Origin: Tardibacter chloracetimidivorans
GTDB taxonomy: Bacteria > Pseudomonadota > Alphaproteobacteria > Sphingomonadales > Sphingomonadaceae
Reading direction: 5' to 3'
Assembly: GCF_001890385.1 (NCBI RefSeq)
Contig: NZ_CP018221.1
Span: 3,317,343-3,381,342, forward strand
Length of the DNA: 64,000 nt
Below, in pieces: positions 29,427-38,595 of this stretch. The notes below the pieces were generated by a model that was not told where the DNA came from, ran no database searches, and saw only the letters and a program-made list of their open reading frames with translations. Made by a program: the position numbers and the translations under genes. How positions within the stretch are numbered: position 1 is the first letter of the stretch; every line of letters begins with the position of its first letter.

Positions 29427-30356
29427 TTAGCCAACGCCTAGGTTCGCCTGCCAGTGCGCCATACCATCGAACGCATCGACCGGCTGGTAGAGCTCGTCGG
29501 TCCCGGTGATCTCCTTCATGTGCGCGACGATCGCCTCCGGCGTCAGCGCGCGATCGACGAACCCTCGGCCGCCTCCGACGACATATCGGTTGACCAGACC
29601 ACCCCAGACCTCGAACGTCTGGCCGGTGACGTCACAGGCATCGCTCCCGAGCCATACGATCGCGGGTGCAACCATTTCTGGCGGGAAGGCCTTCTTCATC
29701 GCTTCCATTGTCTCTTGATCGGGTACGAGCCCGGCAACATCAGCACCAAACATACGGGTAAAGCCGCCTGGGCAGACAGTATTCACGCGTACGTTAAACT
29801 CCTTTCCCTCCGTAGCGAGCGAGCGAGCGAAGCCGTAGATGGCCGCCTTAGCGGCACTATATGCGGTTGCGTCCGGTAAACCGTACATGCCCCCACCGGA
29901 GGCCGTCATGATGACGCTGCCGCTATGTTGGGCAGTTAGGATCGGCCATGCTGCCTGGGTGACATTAACGTGTCCGCCCAAGTGAATGCGCATTTGCTGT
30001 TCGAAATCCTCGAGCGGCGTCTCGATGAAGGGCTTGGAGTGAGCGATACCGGCGTTGTTGACGACGATGTCGAGCCGACCAAAGTGTTCTATCGCGGTGC
30101 GCACGATTCCGAGACCGCCTTCCTTGGTCGTGACGTCATCGCCGTTGGCTGCAGCACGACCGCCTTTTGAGCGGATCGAGTCCACGACCTCATCGGCAAC
30201 GCTGGTGTCCCGCCCCGCTCCATCCAGTGCGCAACCAAGATCATTCACCACAACCGCTGCGCCCCGCTCGGCAAGAAGAAGAGCGTGCCCTCGGCCAATG
30301 CCTCGCCCCGCCCCGGTGACAATTGCAACTTTTCCTTCAAGCGATATGTTGGCCAT
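29427..30356 (-). CDS. short-chain dehydrogenase/reductase (3-hydroxyacyl-CoA dehydrogenase-like)
   Basis: A 309-aa classical SDR with the cofactor motif TGAGRGIGRGHA at residues 12-23, NNAGIA, catalytic Ser in MTASGG and YSAAK (Tyr-x3-Lys), followed by a C-terminal extension of about 60 residues. The length and VVNDLG segment resemble the dehydrogenase part of multifunctional enzyme type 2, which oxidises 3-hydroxyacyl-CoAs. Start ATG 30356 has GAGAGGGG upstream; a longer open frame reaching 30629 is antisense to the GST gene end. Confidence 0.85.
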   Translation of the reverse strand: MANISLEGKVAIVTGAGRGIGRGHALLLAERGAAVVVNDLGCALDGAGRDTSVADEVVDSIRSKGGRAAANGDDVTTKEGGLGIVRTAIEHFGRLDIVVNNAGIAHSKPFIETPLEDFEQQMRIHLGGHVNVTQAAWPILTAQHSGSVIMTASGGGMYGLPDATAYSAAKAAIYGFARSLATEGKEFNVRVNTVCPGGFTRMFGADVAGLVPDQETMEAMKKAFPPEMVAPAIVWLGSDACDVTGQTFEVWGGLVNRYVVGGGRGFVDRALTPEAIVAHMKEITGTDELYQPVDAFDGMAHWQANLGVG

Positions 30357-30450
30357 GTTCACCCCTCTCCTGTTGACCAACCAGCCCCATGGGCCGCCAA
30401 AGGCGAAGCCTTCCGCAGCCATTGTACTTATTTTTCCGGTTGAGACCCAA

Positions 30451-31143
30451 TCACGCGCCAGCGCGTATGTGCTTGTACAGGTATTTTCGGCTCTCTTCGT
30501 CTGGCGCACTGAAGGCGCTCGCGAACCGTTCCTTGACGGCAAGGACGCGCGCCGCAGCCGGCCGGGCATCAATCGTGTCGACCAGGCGCTTGAGATGCGG
30601 GAATTCGGTCCAGGCATCTTCACCGGCAATCATCGGGGCCATTTGACCATAGCTCCAGATCGCCATGTCGGCGATGCTGTAGGTGTCCGCGACCATATAT
30701 TCGCGATCCGCGAGGTGCTTGTTCACGACCCCATAGTGGCGACGCGCTTCATATTGGTAACGCTCATGGGCATATCCCTGGCCCGGCTCGGGCGCAAAGT
30801 ACTTGAAGTGAGCGGCCTGGCCGGAGAATGGGCCGATGCCGCTGCCGGCGAAAATCACCCAGGACAGCATCGACGCTCGATTTTGGGGATCGTCCTTCGG
30901 CGGAAGGAATTTATCGTGCTTGTCGGCCAGGTGGATCAAGATTGCCGAACTGTCGAACATGATCACGCCGTCGTCGTCGATAGCGGGCGTCTTGCCGTTC
31001 GGATTAATGGCAAGATATTCCGGCTTATGCTGGGCGCCGCGCTGCAGATCGATGGGGATCGGCTCGTAAGGAATGCCGGACTCCTCCAGAAAGAGGACAA
31101 GCTTGGTTGAGCTTGATGTCCACGAGAAATAAAATTTCAACAT
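30451..31143 (-). CDS. glutathione S-transferase family protein
   Basis: A 230-aa GST: thioredoxin-like N-domain beginning FYFSWTSSSTKLVLFLEE (catalytic Ser/Thr region), NPNGKTPAI with the cis-Pro and DSSAILIHLADK, then an all-helical C-domain with SIADMAIWSY. It resembles bacterial beta/nu-type GSTs and isomerases acting on ring-cleavage products. The ATG at 31143 follows AGAGAGG. It probably starts the GST-SDR-SnoaL transcript and has a regulon operator 73 bp upstream of its start. Confidence 0.88.
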   Translation of the reverse strand: MLKFYFSWTSSSTKLVLFLEESGIPYEPIPIDLQRGAQHKPEYLAINPNGKTPAIDDDGVIMFDSSAILIHLADKHDKFLPPKDDPQNRASMLSWVIFAGSGIGPFSGQAAHFKYFAPEPGQGYAHERYQYEARRHYGVVNKHLADREYMVADTYSIADMAIWSYGQMAPMIAGEDAWTEFPHLKRLVDTIDARPAAARVLAVKERFASAFSAPDEESRKYLYKHIRAGA

Positions 31144-31215
31144 CGTTTTCCTCTCTAGAATCACCGCTATTGGCTTGCTTTAGGAGCATGGCGATCCTGG
31201 ATAAAATATGGAGTT

Positions 31216-31244
31216 TCGATGTGGCGCATCAGTCGCATTGATAC
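31216..31244 (-). promoter_or_regulatory. regulon operator, site 4 (upstream of GST)
   Basis: Minus-strand GTATCAAT, CTGATG, ACATCGA; plus-strand core ATCAGTCGCATTGAT. It lies 73-101 bp upstream of the GST start in the 337-bp spacer 31144-31480, which holds no other gene. Confidence 0.7.
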
Positions 31245-31480
31245 CTGAAGCCACGAGCGGAATCCGAGGCCCCGCAAAAGCCTTAGGACATCGTTGACGA
31301 TAAAAGGAAAGCCGGAGGTCGAACCGAGGACATCGATACCTAATCCGAAGCGCCGGTTCATCGCAGCGAAATGACAGAGTGGCCGTCCCAAAGCGCGCCG
31401 CCCGCTGTAAGCTGACCGGCCTGCTGGGATGCCGGTGACGGCGCTCGTCGCCGGCTGGGTCATGGATATACGAGGCGGTG

Positions 31481-31897
31481 TCAACGGAACGGGAGGGAAC
31501 CATGCCCGTCGCCAGTACCCGTATCGAATGGTTCGCACCGCATCATGATGGTTGCCGGTCCATCAGCGAACTTCGCTTCATCCTCTCTCAACTCACGTGC
31601 AATTTCCGGAACCTTGGCGAGTCTAACAACTTCCATCCTTGCGGCCATGTTCGGGTAAATAAATTCGGTTATACAATCATAGCCCCATTCGACAGTGCGA
31701 GTCGCGGAACCGATGCCCTGCCGGCTCAGGGCGACATAATTACGCTTGTAACTCGTCATCAGATGGCCAAAGAACTTCTGGCCAAGCTTGGAATGATATG
31801 CTTCATAATGCTTCTTGAATTCCTCTGGCGTCAGGCCAGATTTCCTTTTTATAAGCATAATCATTTTGACCGGCTCACTGCTGTCGTCGATGGGCAT
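31481..31897 (-). CDS. EthD-domain protein
   Basis: A 138-aa ferredoxin-like fold protein with the EthD signature VKMIMLIKRKSGLTPEEFKKHYEAYHSKLG, followed by SYKRNYV and TEFIYPNM. EthD-like proteins form dimers and often accompany oxygenases or act as small lyases. The ATG at 31897 was chosen because GGAGGG lies 7 bp upstream; 42 further codons are open upstream without a ribosome site. Confidence 0.82.
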   Translation of the reverse strand: MPIDDSSEPVKMIMLIKRKSGLTPEEFKKHYEAYHSKLGQKFFGHLMTSYKRNYVALSRQGIGSATRTVEWGYDCITEFIYPNMAARMEVVRLAKVPEIARELREDEAKFADGPATIMMRCEPFDTGTGDGHGSLPFR

Positions 31898-32026
31898 TAG
31901 GGTGCCCTCCTCGCGCAATGAGATCTCCTCAAGGTTTTGCAACGGCATGGTCTCGTGAGAATCGGGCATTTGCAACGTCTCTTTTTCTTGCTTTTTATCA
32001 TATGGGTTCAATTCATCAGGCATTTT

Positions 32027-32281
32027 TCAAAGCTCCTTTGCCGAGATGCTGTCCATGTTGCGAGAGTGCCTGCCTGGATAGATCGGGATGCGTCTGCGAA
32101 GTTTGATTCCATCGATTGCCCAGGTGTATAACCTGTATTCTCGCTCAATCTCGAAGGCCGCGATTGCCGGCAGCCGTTCAAAACTGTGATGGGTTCGTCG
32201 GTCCAAATATTGGAAAGTTTCAACTTTTACAACATGGCCTGCGTTGTCCTGGCTAATGGCACCGCTTGTGACGGTGGACAT
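32027..32281 (-). CDS. small hypothetical protein
   Basis: An 84-aa ORF containing VKVETFQYLDRRTHHSFERL and a basic segment DGIKLRRRIPIYPGRHSRN. It has balanced composition and no competing ORF, but only a weak ribosome site. It lies between the EthD gene and the divergent epimerase-like gene. I do not recognise the family. Confidence 0.4.
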   Translation of the reverse strand: MSTVTSGAISQDNAGHVVKVETFQYLDRRTHHSFERLPAIAAFEIEREYRLYTWAIDGIKLRRRIPIYPGRHSRNMDSISAKEL

Positions 32282-32416
32282 GGGAGCCAGACCTATGGCA
32301 GCACGATATCATGATCGGCCCCCAAATTTTGACCGCGGCGCGATAGTATTAGTCGCGTTGTCTTTACGGATCGAAATAAGGCTCGATCATAAACGTTCCT
32401 AACATGGAGTTCATTT

Positions 32417-33292
32417 GTGAGAGTGTTCGTGACAGGCGCGACAGGTTGGGTCGGATCGGTCGTGGTGCGCGATTTGCAAGACCATGGCCATCAGGTAATC
32501 GGTCTTTGTCGATCTGAAGATAAGGCTAGGGCGCTGAAGGCCACGGGCGCTGAAGTCGTACTAGCGACGATCGATGCGTTAAGCAGCCTGAATCGCGCTG
32601 CCGCCTCCGCCGACGCAGTCCTCCATTTAGCGTTCAATCACGATTTCTCGCGCTATGCGGAAAGCGCGGACGAAGACGCTGGTGCGATCAAGGCTTTAGG
32701 CGAGGCTCTCCAAGGCTCCGGCAAACCGCTAATCGTTACTTCCGGTATACCTCGGGTCATGTCAGGGGCGATCGCGACCGAGAACGATTTGCCCTCTTCA
32801 AGCGCCTTAGTGGGTCGAAAGTCGGAATCGGCCGTCATGGCCCTTGCCGATCTCGGGTTAAGAGCGGCGACCGTAAGACTGCCGCCTTCGGTGCACGGTG
32901 TCGGCGAAACTCATGGATTTGTGCCGATCCTCATCAGGCTGGCACGCGAAAAGGGCGTGTCTGCCTATATCGGCGAGGGCGGCAATCGGTGGCCGGCGGT
33001 CCATATGTCCGACGCGGGCCGCATTTATCGCCTGGCCCTGGAAAGCGGCGTGACGGAAACCGTCTATCACGCCGTCGCAGAGGGGGGCGTGCCTTTCAAA
33101 GCGATCGCAGAAGTGATCGGCCGCAAGCTGGGCCTTCCGGTGGAAGCGCGTGAGCGCGAACACTTTGGCTGGTTCGGCGCGGCGGCAGCAGATCTTCCCG
33201 CATCCGGCAGTCACACCGCCCGGGTACTAGGCTGGGAGCCCATTGGGCCGGACCTCATCGACGATCTGGAGCAGGATGGATATTATCGCTGA
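32417..33292 (+). CDS. NAD(P)-dependent epimerase/dehydratase-like SDR (extended type)
   Basis: A 291-aa extended SDR: TGATGWVGSVVVRDL at residues 7-21 binds the nucleotide and VLHLAFNHDF marks the atypical group. The usual YxxxK is replaced by VGRKSE, with the Lys retained but no Tyr at the normal place. Relatives are annotated as NAD-dependent epimerases or NmrA-like reductases. GTG start with GGAG upstream. It stands alone, divergent from the minus-strand series. Confidence 0.8.
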   Translation: MRVFVTGATGWVGSVVVRDLQDHGHQVIGLCRSEDKARALKATGAEVVLATIDALSSLNRAAASADAVLHLAFNHDFSRYAESADEDAGAIKALGEALQGSGKPLIVTSGIPRVMSGAIATENDLPSSSALVGRKSESAVMALADLGLRAATVRLPPSVHGVGETHGFVPILIRLAREKGVSAYIGEGGNRWPAVHMSDAGRIYRLALESGVTETVYHAVAEGGVPFKAIAEVIGRKLGLPVEAREREHFGWFGAAAADLPASGSHTARVLGWEPIGPDLIDDLEQDGYYR

Positions 33293-33559
33293 CCTTTCGC
33301 GCTCGTCCGCAGCCGACGGCCTTCGAACGTGCAGGTGTTTGGGCGATCCTGTCAACTGACAAGCTTTCCTGTCCCGCAGTTGCCGGCGGAGATCGGCGGC
33401 GTGTTCGAAAAGCACCAATGAGGCATGTGATCATTCTTCTTGAAGCCTCTCTTCGCCATGCGCCAGTCTGCCCGACCGGAGGGCGGCTTGGATTTTCTTA
33501 CCCTGTGGATCAAAAAGGCCGCGTTGGGAGCAGGCCTAGCGGCCAGTGCAGGGAGGCGC

Positions 33560-34084
33560 TTATGCGACGGCCAAGCCGTCGGCAGGCTCACCTACAATCC
33601 GAATCAGCGCGGCGGATATCAGCAACAAGCCAGCGAGCAGCAAAAGTGCGCTGCTGAAATCGCCGGTGGCGACACGCAGCATTACGATCACCGCAGGTAT
33701 AACCAGCCCGCTCACATTGCCGACCACATTGATAAGGGTGAACGCAGCCGCCGCGTGGGCGAGGCCGCGGAACATTCCCGTTGGAATGCTCCAGAACAGA
33801 CCCGTAGCAGCGCACAAGCCGGCGATGCCAATGGTCAACGCCACGAATCCGAGCCAGGGATCGCTGATCAGTCCAGTTGAGCCGAGATCAAGTGCGCCGA
33901 CAAGGAAACCACCGATTATATGCCAGGATCTTTCCTGCTTCCGATCGGATCTTGCGGCGTTCAGCAACAATGTCACCGTTCCCACGGCAAAAGGCACCAT
34001 CGTCAAGAGCATGGCGCGATCGGACCCGATTGCCGGCGATAATTTTCCAATCACGACGTTGGACCGCCAGTGCGGTCGCCACAT
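33560..34084 (-). pseudogene. C-terminal fragment of an MFS (ACS-family-like) transporter
   Basis: About 170 codons encode only the second half of a major facilitator: five to six hydrophobic segments including GLCAATGLFWSIPTGMFRGLAH... and FTLINVVGNVSGLVIPAVIV, the pattern of anion:cation symporter (phthalate permease-like) proteins. No N-terminal half or start region is present. Immediately upstream on the same strand is a stub of an amidohydrolase gene, so this is a decayed copy of an amidohydrolase-transporter pair. Confidence 0.75.
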
Positions 34085-34133
34085 TGATGATTGTCGTCAT
34101 ACTTTCTCTCCTCGCGCTTCAATCCTGCAGCGA

Positions 34134-34190
34134 TCAGGAAAAATGATCGTCGAGCTTGAAGAGCTTGCGGGCGTTATATCCCTCGATCCA
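34134..34190 (-). pseudogene. C-terminal stub of an ACMSD-like amidohydrolase
   Basis: The minus strand encodes GYNARKLFKLDDHFS followed by TGA, almost identical to the end of the intact amidohydrolase at 18.6 kb (GHNARKLFKLDDHLA). The DNA is also nearly the same over about 30 bp. The rest of the gene is gone. It shows that the locus once held another copy of this gene. Confidence 0.8.
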
Positions 34191-34342
34191 GTCACCGACA
34201 GCGTCAAGAAACGGGGCGTGTTGCTACCGCTCTCAAAAGTGATCCGGCACCATTATCCGCGCACCCATAGTCATGGAGCGCGAACTGGCTCGTGGCGACG
34301 AACGACTTTTTGATCAGGCGCGAAAATTGCGTCGCGACAGCA

Positions 34343-34371
34343 GCATAGACAAGCCTGATGGGCTGCATCCA
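34343..34371 (+). promoter_or_regulatory. regulon operator, site 5 (upstream of flavin monooxygenase)
   Basis: Plus-strand GCATAGAC, CTGATG, GCATCCA at the common spacing, 93-121 bp upstream of the monooxygenase start. The spacer 34191-34463 contains no other feature. Confidence 0.6.
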
Positions 34372-34463
34372 AACTCAGTATTTGTCCGCTCATGGGTGAT
34401 GTGGTTGCCTAATCGCATGAGGATCGCGCCACCGGGTTGGTGGCTTAAAGGGGCCTGCGGATA

Positions 34464-35645
34464 ATGAGCGACGTCAGAAAACTGGAGCCGGCCAACATCA
34501 CGCTGAGCGAAGTCATCGACCGCACAGAGGCGCTTTTGCCGGCGATCGCAGATCGGGCACTTCAGACCGAACGGGATCGCAACATTCCGATCGAGACGAT
34601 CCGCGAGATCCGCGCAGCCGGGCTTGACCGCGTGATGCAGCCGCAACGATGGGGTGGCTTCGGCCTGGACGTCGATGCTTTCTTCGAGATCTGTTGGCGA
34701 TTGTCGTCCGCTTGCGGCTCGACGGGCTGGGTCTACGCACAGTCGGCGATGCAGAAATGGTCACTTTCTTACGCGTCTGATAAGGCGTTGGCCGACCTTT
34801 TCCAGCAAAGGGACGTGCGCACCTGTTGCGCTTTCAATCCGCGCGGTGCGCATGTTGAACCGGTCCCAGGTGGCTGGAACGTGACCGGGCGCTGGCAATG
34901 GGCAAGTGGCTGCCTCCACGCCGATTGGGCGTTGCTCGCCGCTATGGTCCCAGAATCCTCTGCGCCCGTGCTCCTCCTTGTGCCCAAAGAGGATTTCCTT
35001 ATCGAGGACACTTGGCACGTGTCCGGTCTGCGCGGTACGGCCAGCAACGATATTGTCATTGAGCACCCGCTGTTTGTGCCAGGTCATCGCTTTGCGCCGA
35101 TGCGCGCAACCGACGACACTGCGCTTATGACCTATGGTAACGGCTCGTTCGGTGCGCCACAGGCGTCGATCACGCCATGGGGCGTGGTCACGCCGGTAAT
35201 CGGAATGGCGCAGGGCGCGCTCAGGGCTTATGAAGATTCGACACGCGATCGGCTGTCCGCCTTTGGAGGGCAGAAGGTCGCTCAGATGGTCGGGCCGCAG
35301 ATGCGCATCAGCGAGGCGGCGGCAAAGATCGACGCCGCACGGGCCCTGGCGCGTAATGATATTAGCGAAGCGATAGCGCGCGGCAAAGCGGGCGACTCGT
35401 TCAGCAACGATGATCGTGTTCGTTTCCGCCGGGACCATGCTTTCATCGTCAACCTCTGCTATGATGCGACGATGATGCTTGCCCGCGCCGCAGGCGCGAA
35501 TTCGCTGTTCGAGACGAACCCGATCCAGCGCTTCCTGCGCGACCTGCATGCCGGTTCGATGCAGATTGCGAGTAATTGGGACGAGCAGGCGGAGTCCTAT
35601 GGCCGCGTGCGCATGGGCGGCGAGCCGAATGGCAGCATGTGGTAA
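34464..35645 (+). CDS. two-component flavin-dependent monooxygenase, oxygenase component (HsaA-like)
   Basis: A 393-aa member of the acyl-CoA-dehydrogenase-like group D monooxygenases (HsaA, HpaH/C2 type). These use FADH2 from a partner reductase to hydroxylate phenols. The segments IREIRAAGLDRVMQPQRWGG and GSTGWVYAQ are typical of the family, as is the GTASNDIVI region near residue 195; the C-terminus is NPIQRFLRDLHAGSMQ. There is no catalytic Glu of acyl-CoA dehydrogenases. A flavin reductase gene follows 188 bp downstream. It would supply a catechol to the extradiol dioxygenase. Confidence 0.88.
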   Translation: MSDVRKLEPANITLSEVIDRTEALLPAIADRALQTERDRNIPIETIREIRAAGLDRVMQPQRWGGFGLDVDAFFEICWRLSSACGSTGWVYAQSAMQKWSLSYASDKALADLFQQRDVRTCCAFNPRGAHVEPVPGGWNVTGRWQWASGCLHADWALLAAMVPESSAPVLLLVPKEDFLIEDTWHVSGLRGTASNDIVIEHPLFVPGHRFAPMRATDDTALMTYGNGSFGAPQASITPWGVVTPVIGMAQGALRAYEDSTRDRLSAFGGQKVAQMVGPQMRISEAAAKIDAARALARNDISEAIARGKAGDSFSNDDRVRFRRDHAFIVNLCYDATMMLARAAGANSLFETNPIQRFLRDLHAGSMQIASNWDEQAESYGRVRMGGEPNGSMW

Positions 35646-35833
35646 TCGATTCACGGTGGCTATCCGTCGCCGACGGGCGCTGGCGTGAGGGCCAATTCAA
35701 ACTCACCGGAAAGAGCCGCCCAGAGGCGCCGCGTCGCCGTGTGCCCGACCGACGGGGCGCGGCTTTATTCACTTCGGCGGGGAGAGCCCGGTAGCGCAAA
35801 AAAGGCATCAATCGAGATAGTCAGGGACCAGGT

Positions 35834-36358
35834 GTGGCAATATCGATAGACAGCGCAACCTTCCGGAGGGTTCTTGGCCACTATCCGACCGGTGTCTGTG
35901 CAATAACGGCGATGGAGAACGACAGGCCCGTCGGGATGATCGTCGGTACCTTTACCTCCGTATCGCTGGCTCCCCCTTTGGTCGCCTTCTTTCCAGACCG
36001 CAAGTCGCGCAGCTGGCAACGCATCCGGGCCGTGGGGCGCTTCTGTGTAAATGTGCTTGGGGCCGATCAACTCCATCTATGCCAGGCGCTCGCATCGGGA
36101 GGCGACGACAAGTTCTCCGCCATCCGCTGGACCATAAACGAATTCGGATTGCCAATCCTCGACGACGTCATTGCATGGATTTTGTGCGACCTGCATGCAG
36201 TGCACGAGACCGGCGATCACGACATCGCGCTAGGCCATGTTCGAATGCTTGATGTCGAAAGCTCGAAGAAACCGCTGATCTTCTGTAAGGGCGGCTACGG
36301 CAAGCTGGAGTGGGCGACGCCCCCGAGCTCGGTTCGGGCGGCTGCGGGCGCAAAGTAA
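35834..36358 (+). CDS. flavin reductase component (HsaB-like)
   Basis: A 174-aa flavin reductase-like split-barrel protein with FRRVLGHYPTGVCAITA at the start, the FMN/FAD-binding TSVSLAPPLVAFFPDR segment and a C-terminal FCKGGYGKLE. It would reduce free flavin with NAD(P)H and supply the upstream monooxygenase. GTG start at 35834. Together with the preceding gene it makes a complete two-component system. Confidence 0.88.
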   Translation: MAISIDSATFRRVLGHYPTGVCAITAMENDRPVGMIVGTFTSVSLAPPLVAFFPDRKSRSWQRIRAVGRFCVNVLGADQLHLCQALASGGDDKFSAIRWTINEFGLPILDDVIAWILCDLHAVHETGDHDIALGHVRMLDVESSKKPLIFCKGGYGKLEWATPPSSVRAAAGAK

Positions 36359-36460
36359 CACCCCCTAACAGCATTGGCCCCATACCCCCCGTATTTGCCT
36401 ATCTATCTCGCCGAGGATCGATAATCCAAGGTCTACCGACTGTCGCTAGAAGTCTAAGCA

Positions 36461-36489
36461 GCATAAATGCTTCTGATGGTACGCATCCA
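36461..36489 (+). promoter_or_regulatory. regulon operator, site 6 (upstream of amidohydrolase 2)
   Basis: Plus-strand GCATAAAT, CTGATG, GCATCCA at the common spacing, 137-165 bp upstream of the amidohydrolase 2 start. Confidence 0.65.
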
Positions 36490-36625
36490 AAGTGAGGATT
36501 TGTCTCCGTTAGCGAAGGGTGCTTTTCCATATCGAGCAAGCGTTTCAAGCGGGCTGATGCGGAGGCGACAGCGTCGTCCCGGCGCAGCTTCTTGTGCCAA
36601 TGATCCTATCCTCGGGAGAGAGCCC

Positions 36626-37657
36626 ATGTCGCGAACAATTAACATCCACGGTCATTTGATTCTCCCGCAGTTGATGGGCTTGGCGGGCGAGCAGGGTCCC
36701 GAGATAATTTGGCATGACGATGGCCGCGCCAGCATGCGTATCGGTAGCCGGTTTACCAAGCTCGTGACCGTCGACTCGAAGGAAGACGAGAAAACGCTCG
36801 GGGCTCGTGCGACAACAGAGAAATTCCTGAAAAGCTGGTCAGATCCCAAGATACGTGTCGCCGAGATGGACGAGATTGGCACCGATGTTATGGGCATCAC
36901 CAACAACGCCCAGATGTACTTCTACCAAATCGAGCCCAATCTGGCGATTACGTTCCAACAGACGGCGAACGACCTGCTGGCGGAGTATTGCGAGGCAGCG
37001 CCTGATCGCTTCTTCTTCATGGCGACACTCCCGCTGCAGGATCTCGACGCATCCGCACGTGAACTCGATCGGGCGATCAAGCTGGGTGCGCGGGGCATTC
37101 ACGTCGGCGCGCACAGCCTGGGGGCTTATGAGCTATATTCCGAGGAACTCTGGCCGCTGTTCAGCACCATGGCGGACGCCGGTCTCCCCTTGTTCGTCCA
37201 CCCCTATCCGTTTCAGTTGGCGGGAGCGGCGCCGACGCGCTTCGGCGGTCCGATGCTTGAATTTCCGTATCAGTCGTCCATCGCGGTAACCCATTTAATC
37301 CTCGGCGGCACGATGGATGCGGTCCCCAACCTTAATGTTTGCATCTCGCATGGCGGCGGCTTCATCCCGTATCAATTCGGGCGTATCGAGGCCTTTGCGG
37401 AGATCAATCCCAACAATCGCGCCAAGCGCCCTTTGCGGGAATATTTGCCCCGTTTTTACTTCGATAACCTCATTCACGATCCCGTCGCGCGCCAGTATCT
37501 GGTCGACTGGATGGGCGCCTCGAACGTGTTTGTCGGCGACAATTACCGGGGCTTAGACTCAGCGGACGGCTTCGCGTTCCTCAAGGATCTTAAGCTAACC
37601 CAGGAAGAATCGGATGCGATCTCGGGGAATAATGCAGCCCGCCTTTTCCATCTTTGA
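36626..37657 (+). CDS. amidohydrolase-family decarboxylase (ACMSD-like), paralogue 2
   Basis: A 343-aa amidohydrolase family 2 protein clearly paralogous to the one at 18.6 kb: the stretches CISHGGGFIPYQFGRIE, REYLPRFYFDNLIHD and VGDNYRGLDSADGFAF align almost residue for residue. Metal ligands are HxH in NIHGHLI, His in VHPYP, His in SHGGG, Asp in GDNYRG. The start ATG 36626 follows GGGAGAG; the frame is open upstream without a ribosome site. It leads the plus-strand series with the cyclase and CoA genes. Confidence 0.85.
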   Translation: MSRTINIHGHLILPQLMGLAGEQGPEIIWHDDGRASMRIGSRFTKLVTVDSKEDEKTLGARATTEKFLKSWSDPKIRVAEMDEIGTDVMGITNNAQMYFYQIEPNLAITFQQTANDLLAEYCEAAPDRFFFMATLPLQDLDASARELDRAIKLGARGIHVGAHSLGAYELYSEELWPLFSTMADAGLPLFVHPYPFQLAGAAPTRFGGPMLEFPYQSSIAVTHLILGGTMDAVPNLNVCISHGGGFIPYQFGRIEAFAEINPNNRAKRPLREYLPRFYFDNLIHDPVARQYLVDWMGASNVFVGDNYRGLDSADGFAFLKDLKLTQEESDAISGNNAARLFHL

Positions 37658-37683
37658 CCGGAGCTTTGCATCCGAGGGTAATC

Positions 37684-38460
37684 ATGAAGCACAGTATCGT
37701 CGATCTTTCGATCTATCTGGAAAACGATGTCATTTCGGACCCTGCGCCGTTCCGGCCCCGGATCGATTATATCGACCATAAGATGTCGGTGCCAGAGCTG
37801 GCAGGCTTCTTTCCCGGACTGAAGCCCGAAGACTTGCCCGACGAGGAAGCATGGGCAATCGAACGTATCGAACTTATCACGCACAATGGCACGCATCTCG
37901 ACGCGCCTTATCACTTCGCTTCGACGATGAACAAAGGCGAGCGCGCGATCACGATCGACGAGGTTCCTCTCGACTGGTGCTTTCAGCCGGGCATCAAACT
38001 GGACTTCCGCCACTTCGACGACGGCTATGTCGCGACCGCAGCCGATGTCGAGGCGGAATTGGACCGGATCGGCCACACTCTGTCGCCGCTTGAGATCGTG
38101 GTCGTCAACACGTCCGCTGGAAAGCGTTACGGACAGGACGACTATGTAACCGCCGGCTGCGGCATGGGCTATGAGGCGACCATGTATCTCCTTGAACGCG
38201 GTGTCCGGCTGACGGGCACCGATGGCTGGAGCTGGGATGCTCCCTTCATTTACACGAAGGAGAAATATCTCGCGACTGGCAACGCGAAGCTGATCTGGGA
38301 AGGGCATAAAGCAAGCCGCGACATCGGCTATTGCCATCTGGAAAAGCTGCATAATCTCGAGGCGCTTCCACCAACCGGCTTCACGATCGCCTGCTTCCCG
38401 ATGAAAATCCGGGCTGCCTCCGCCGGCTGGACGCGCGCCGTCGCTATTCTGCCATCGTGA
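37684..38460 (+). CDS. cyclase / kynurenine formamidase-like metal hydrolase
   Basis: A 258-aa member of the cyclase family (PF04199) with the metal-binding HNGTHLDAPYHF at about 78-89 and a C-terminal region with GHKASRDIGYCHLEKL. Members hydrolyse amides, lactones or ring-opened beta-diketones, or act as formamidases. It starts 26 bp after amidohydrolase 2, so the two probably act on successive intermediates. Confidence 0.85.
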   Translation: MKHSIVDLSIYLENDVISDPAPFRPRIDYIDHKMSVPELAGFFPGLKPEDLPDEEAWAIERIELITHNGTHLDAPYHFASTMNKGERAITIDEVPLDWCFQPGIKLDFRHFDDGYVATAADVEAELDRIGHTLSPLEIVVVNTSAGKRYGQDDYVTAGCGMGYEATMYLLERGVRLTGTDGWSWDAPFIYTKEKYLATGNAKLIWEGHKASRDIGYCHLEKLHNLEALPPTGFTIACFPMKIRAASAGWTRAVAILPS

Positions 38461-38595
38461 ACCCATGTCCGACGGTTCTCCCATGATCACACTGTCGCAT
38501 ATCGGTGCCCTGACGATGCTCTATCGGCGCCGCCGATCAGTGTCGCAGAATCTGAGGCTGGTGCTGTTGCAGCCATCAACAAGAGGAGACGAACG

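Noticed and set aside
38530..38595. Additional operator copy (ATCAGT) upstream of the acyl-CoA synthetase
   Set aside because: Only the six-base core is present; neither flanking half-site (GCAT blocks) is at the right distance, so it was not counted.
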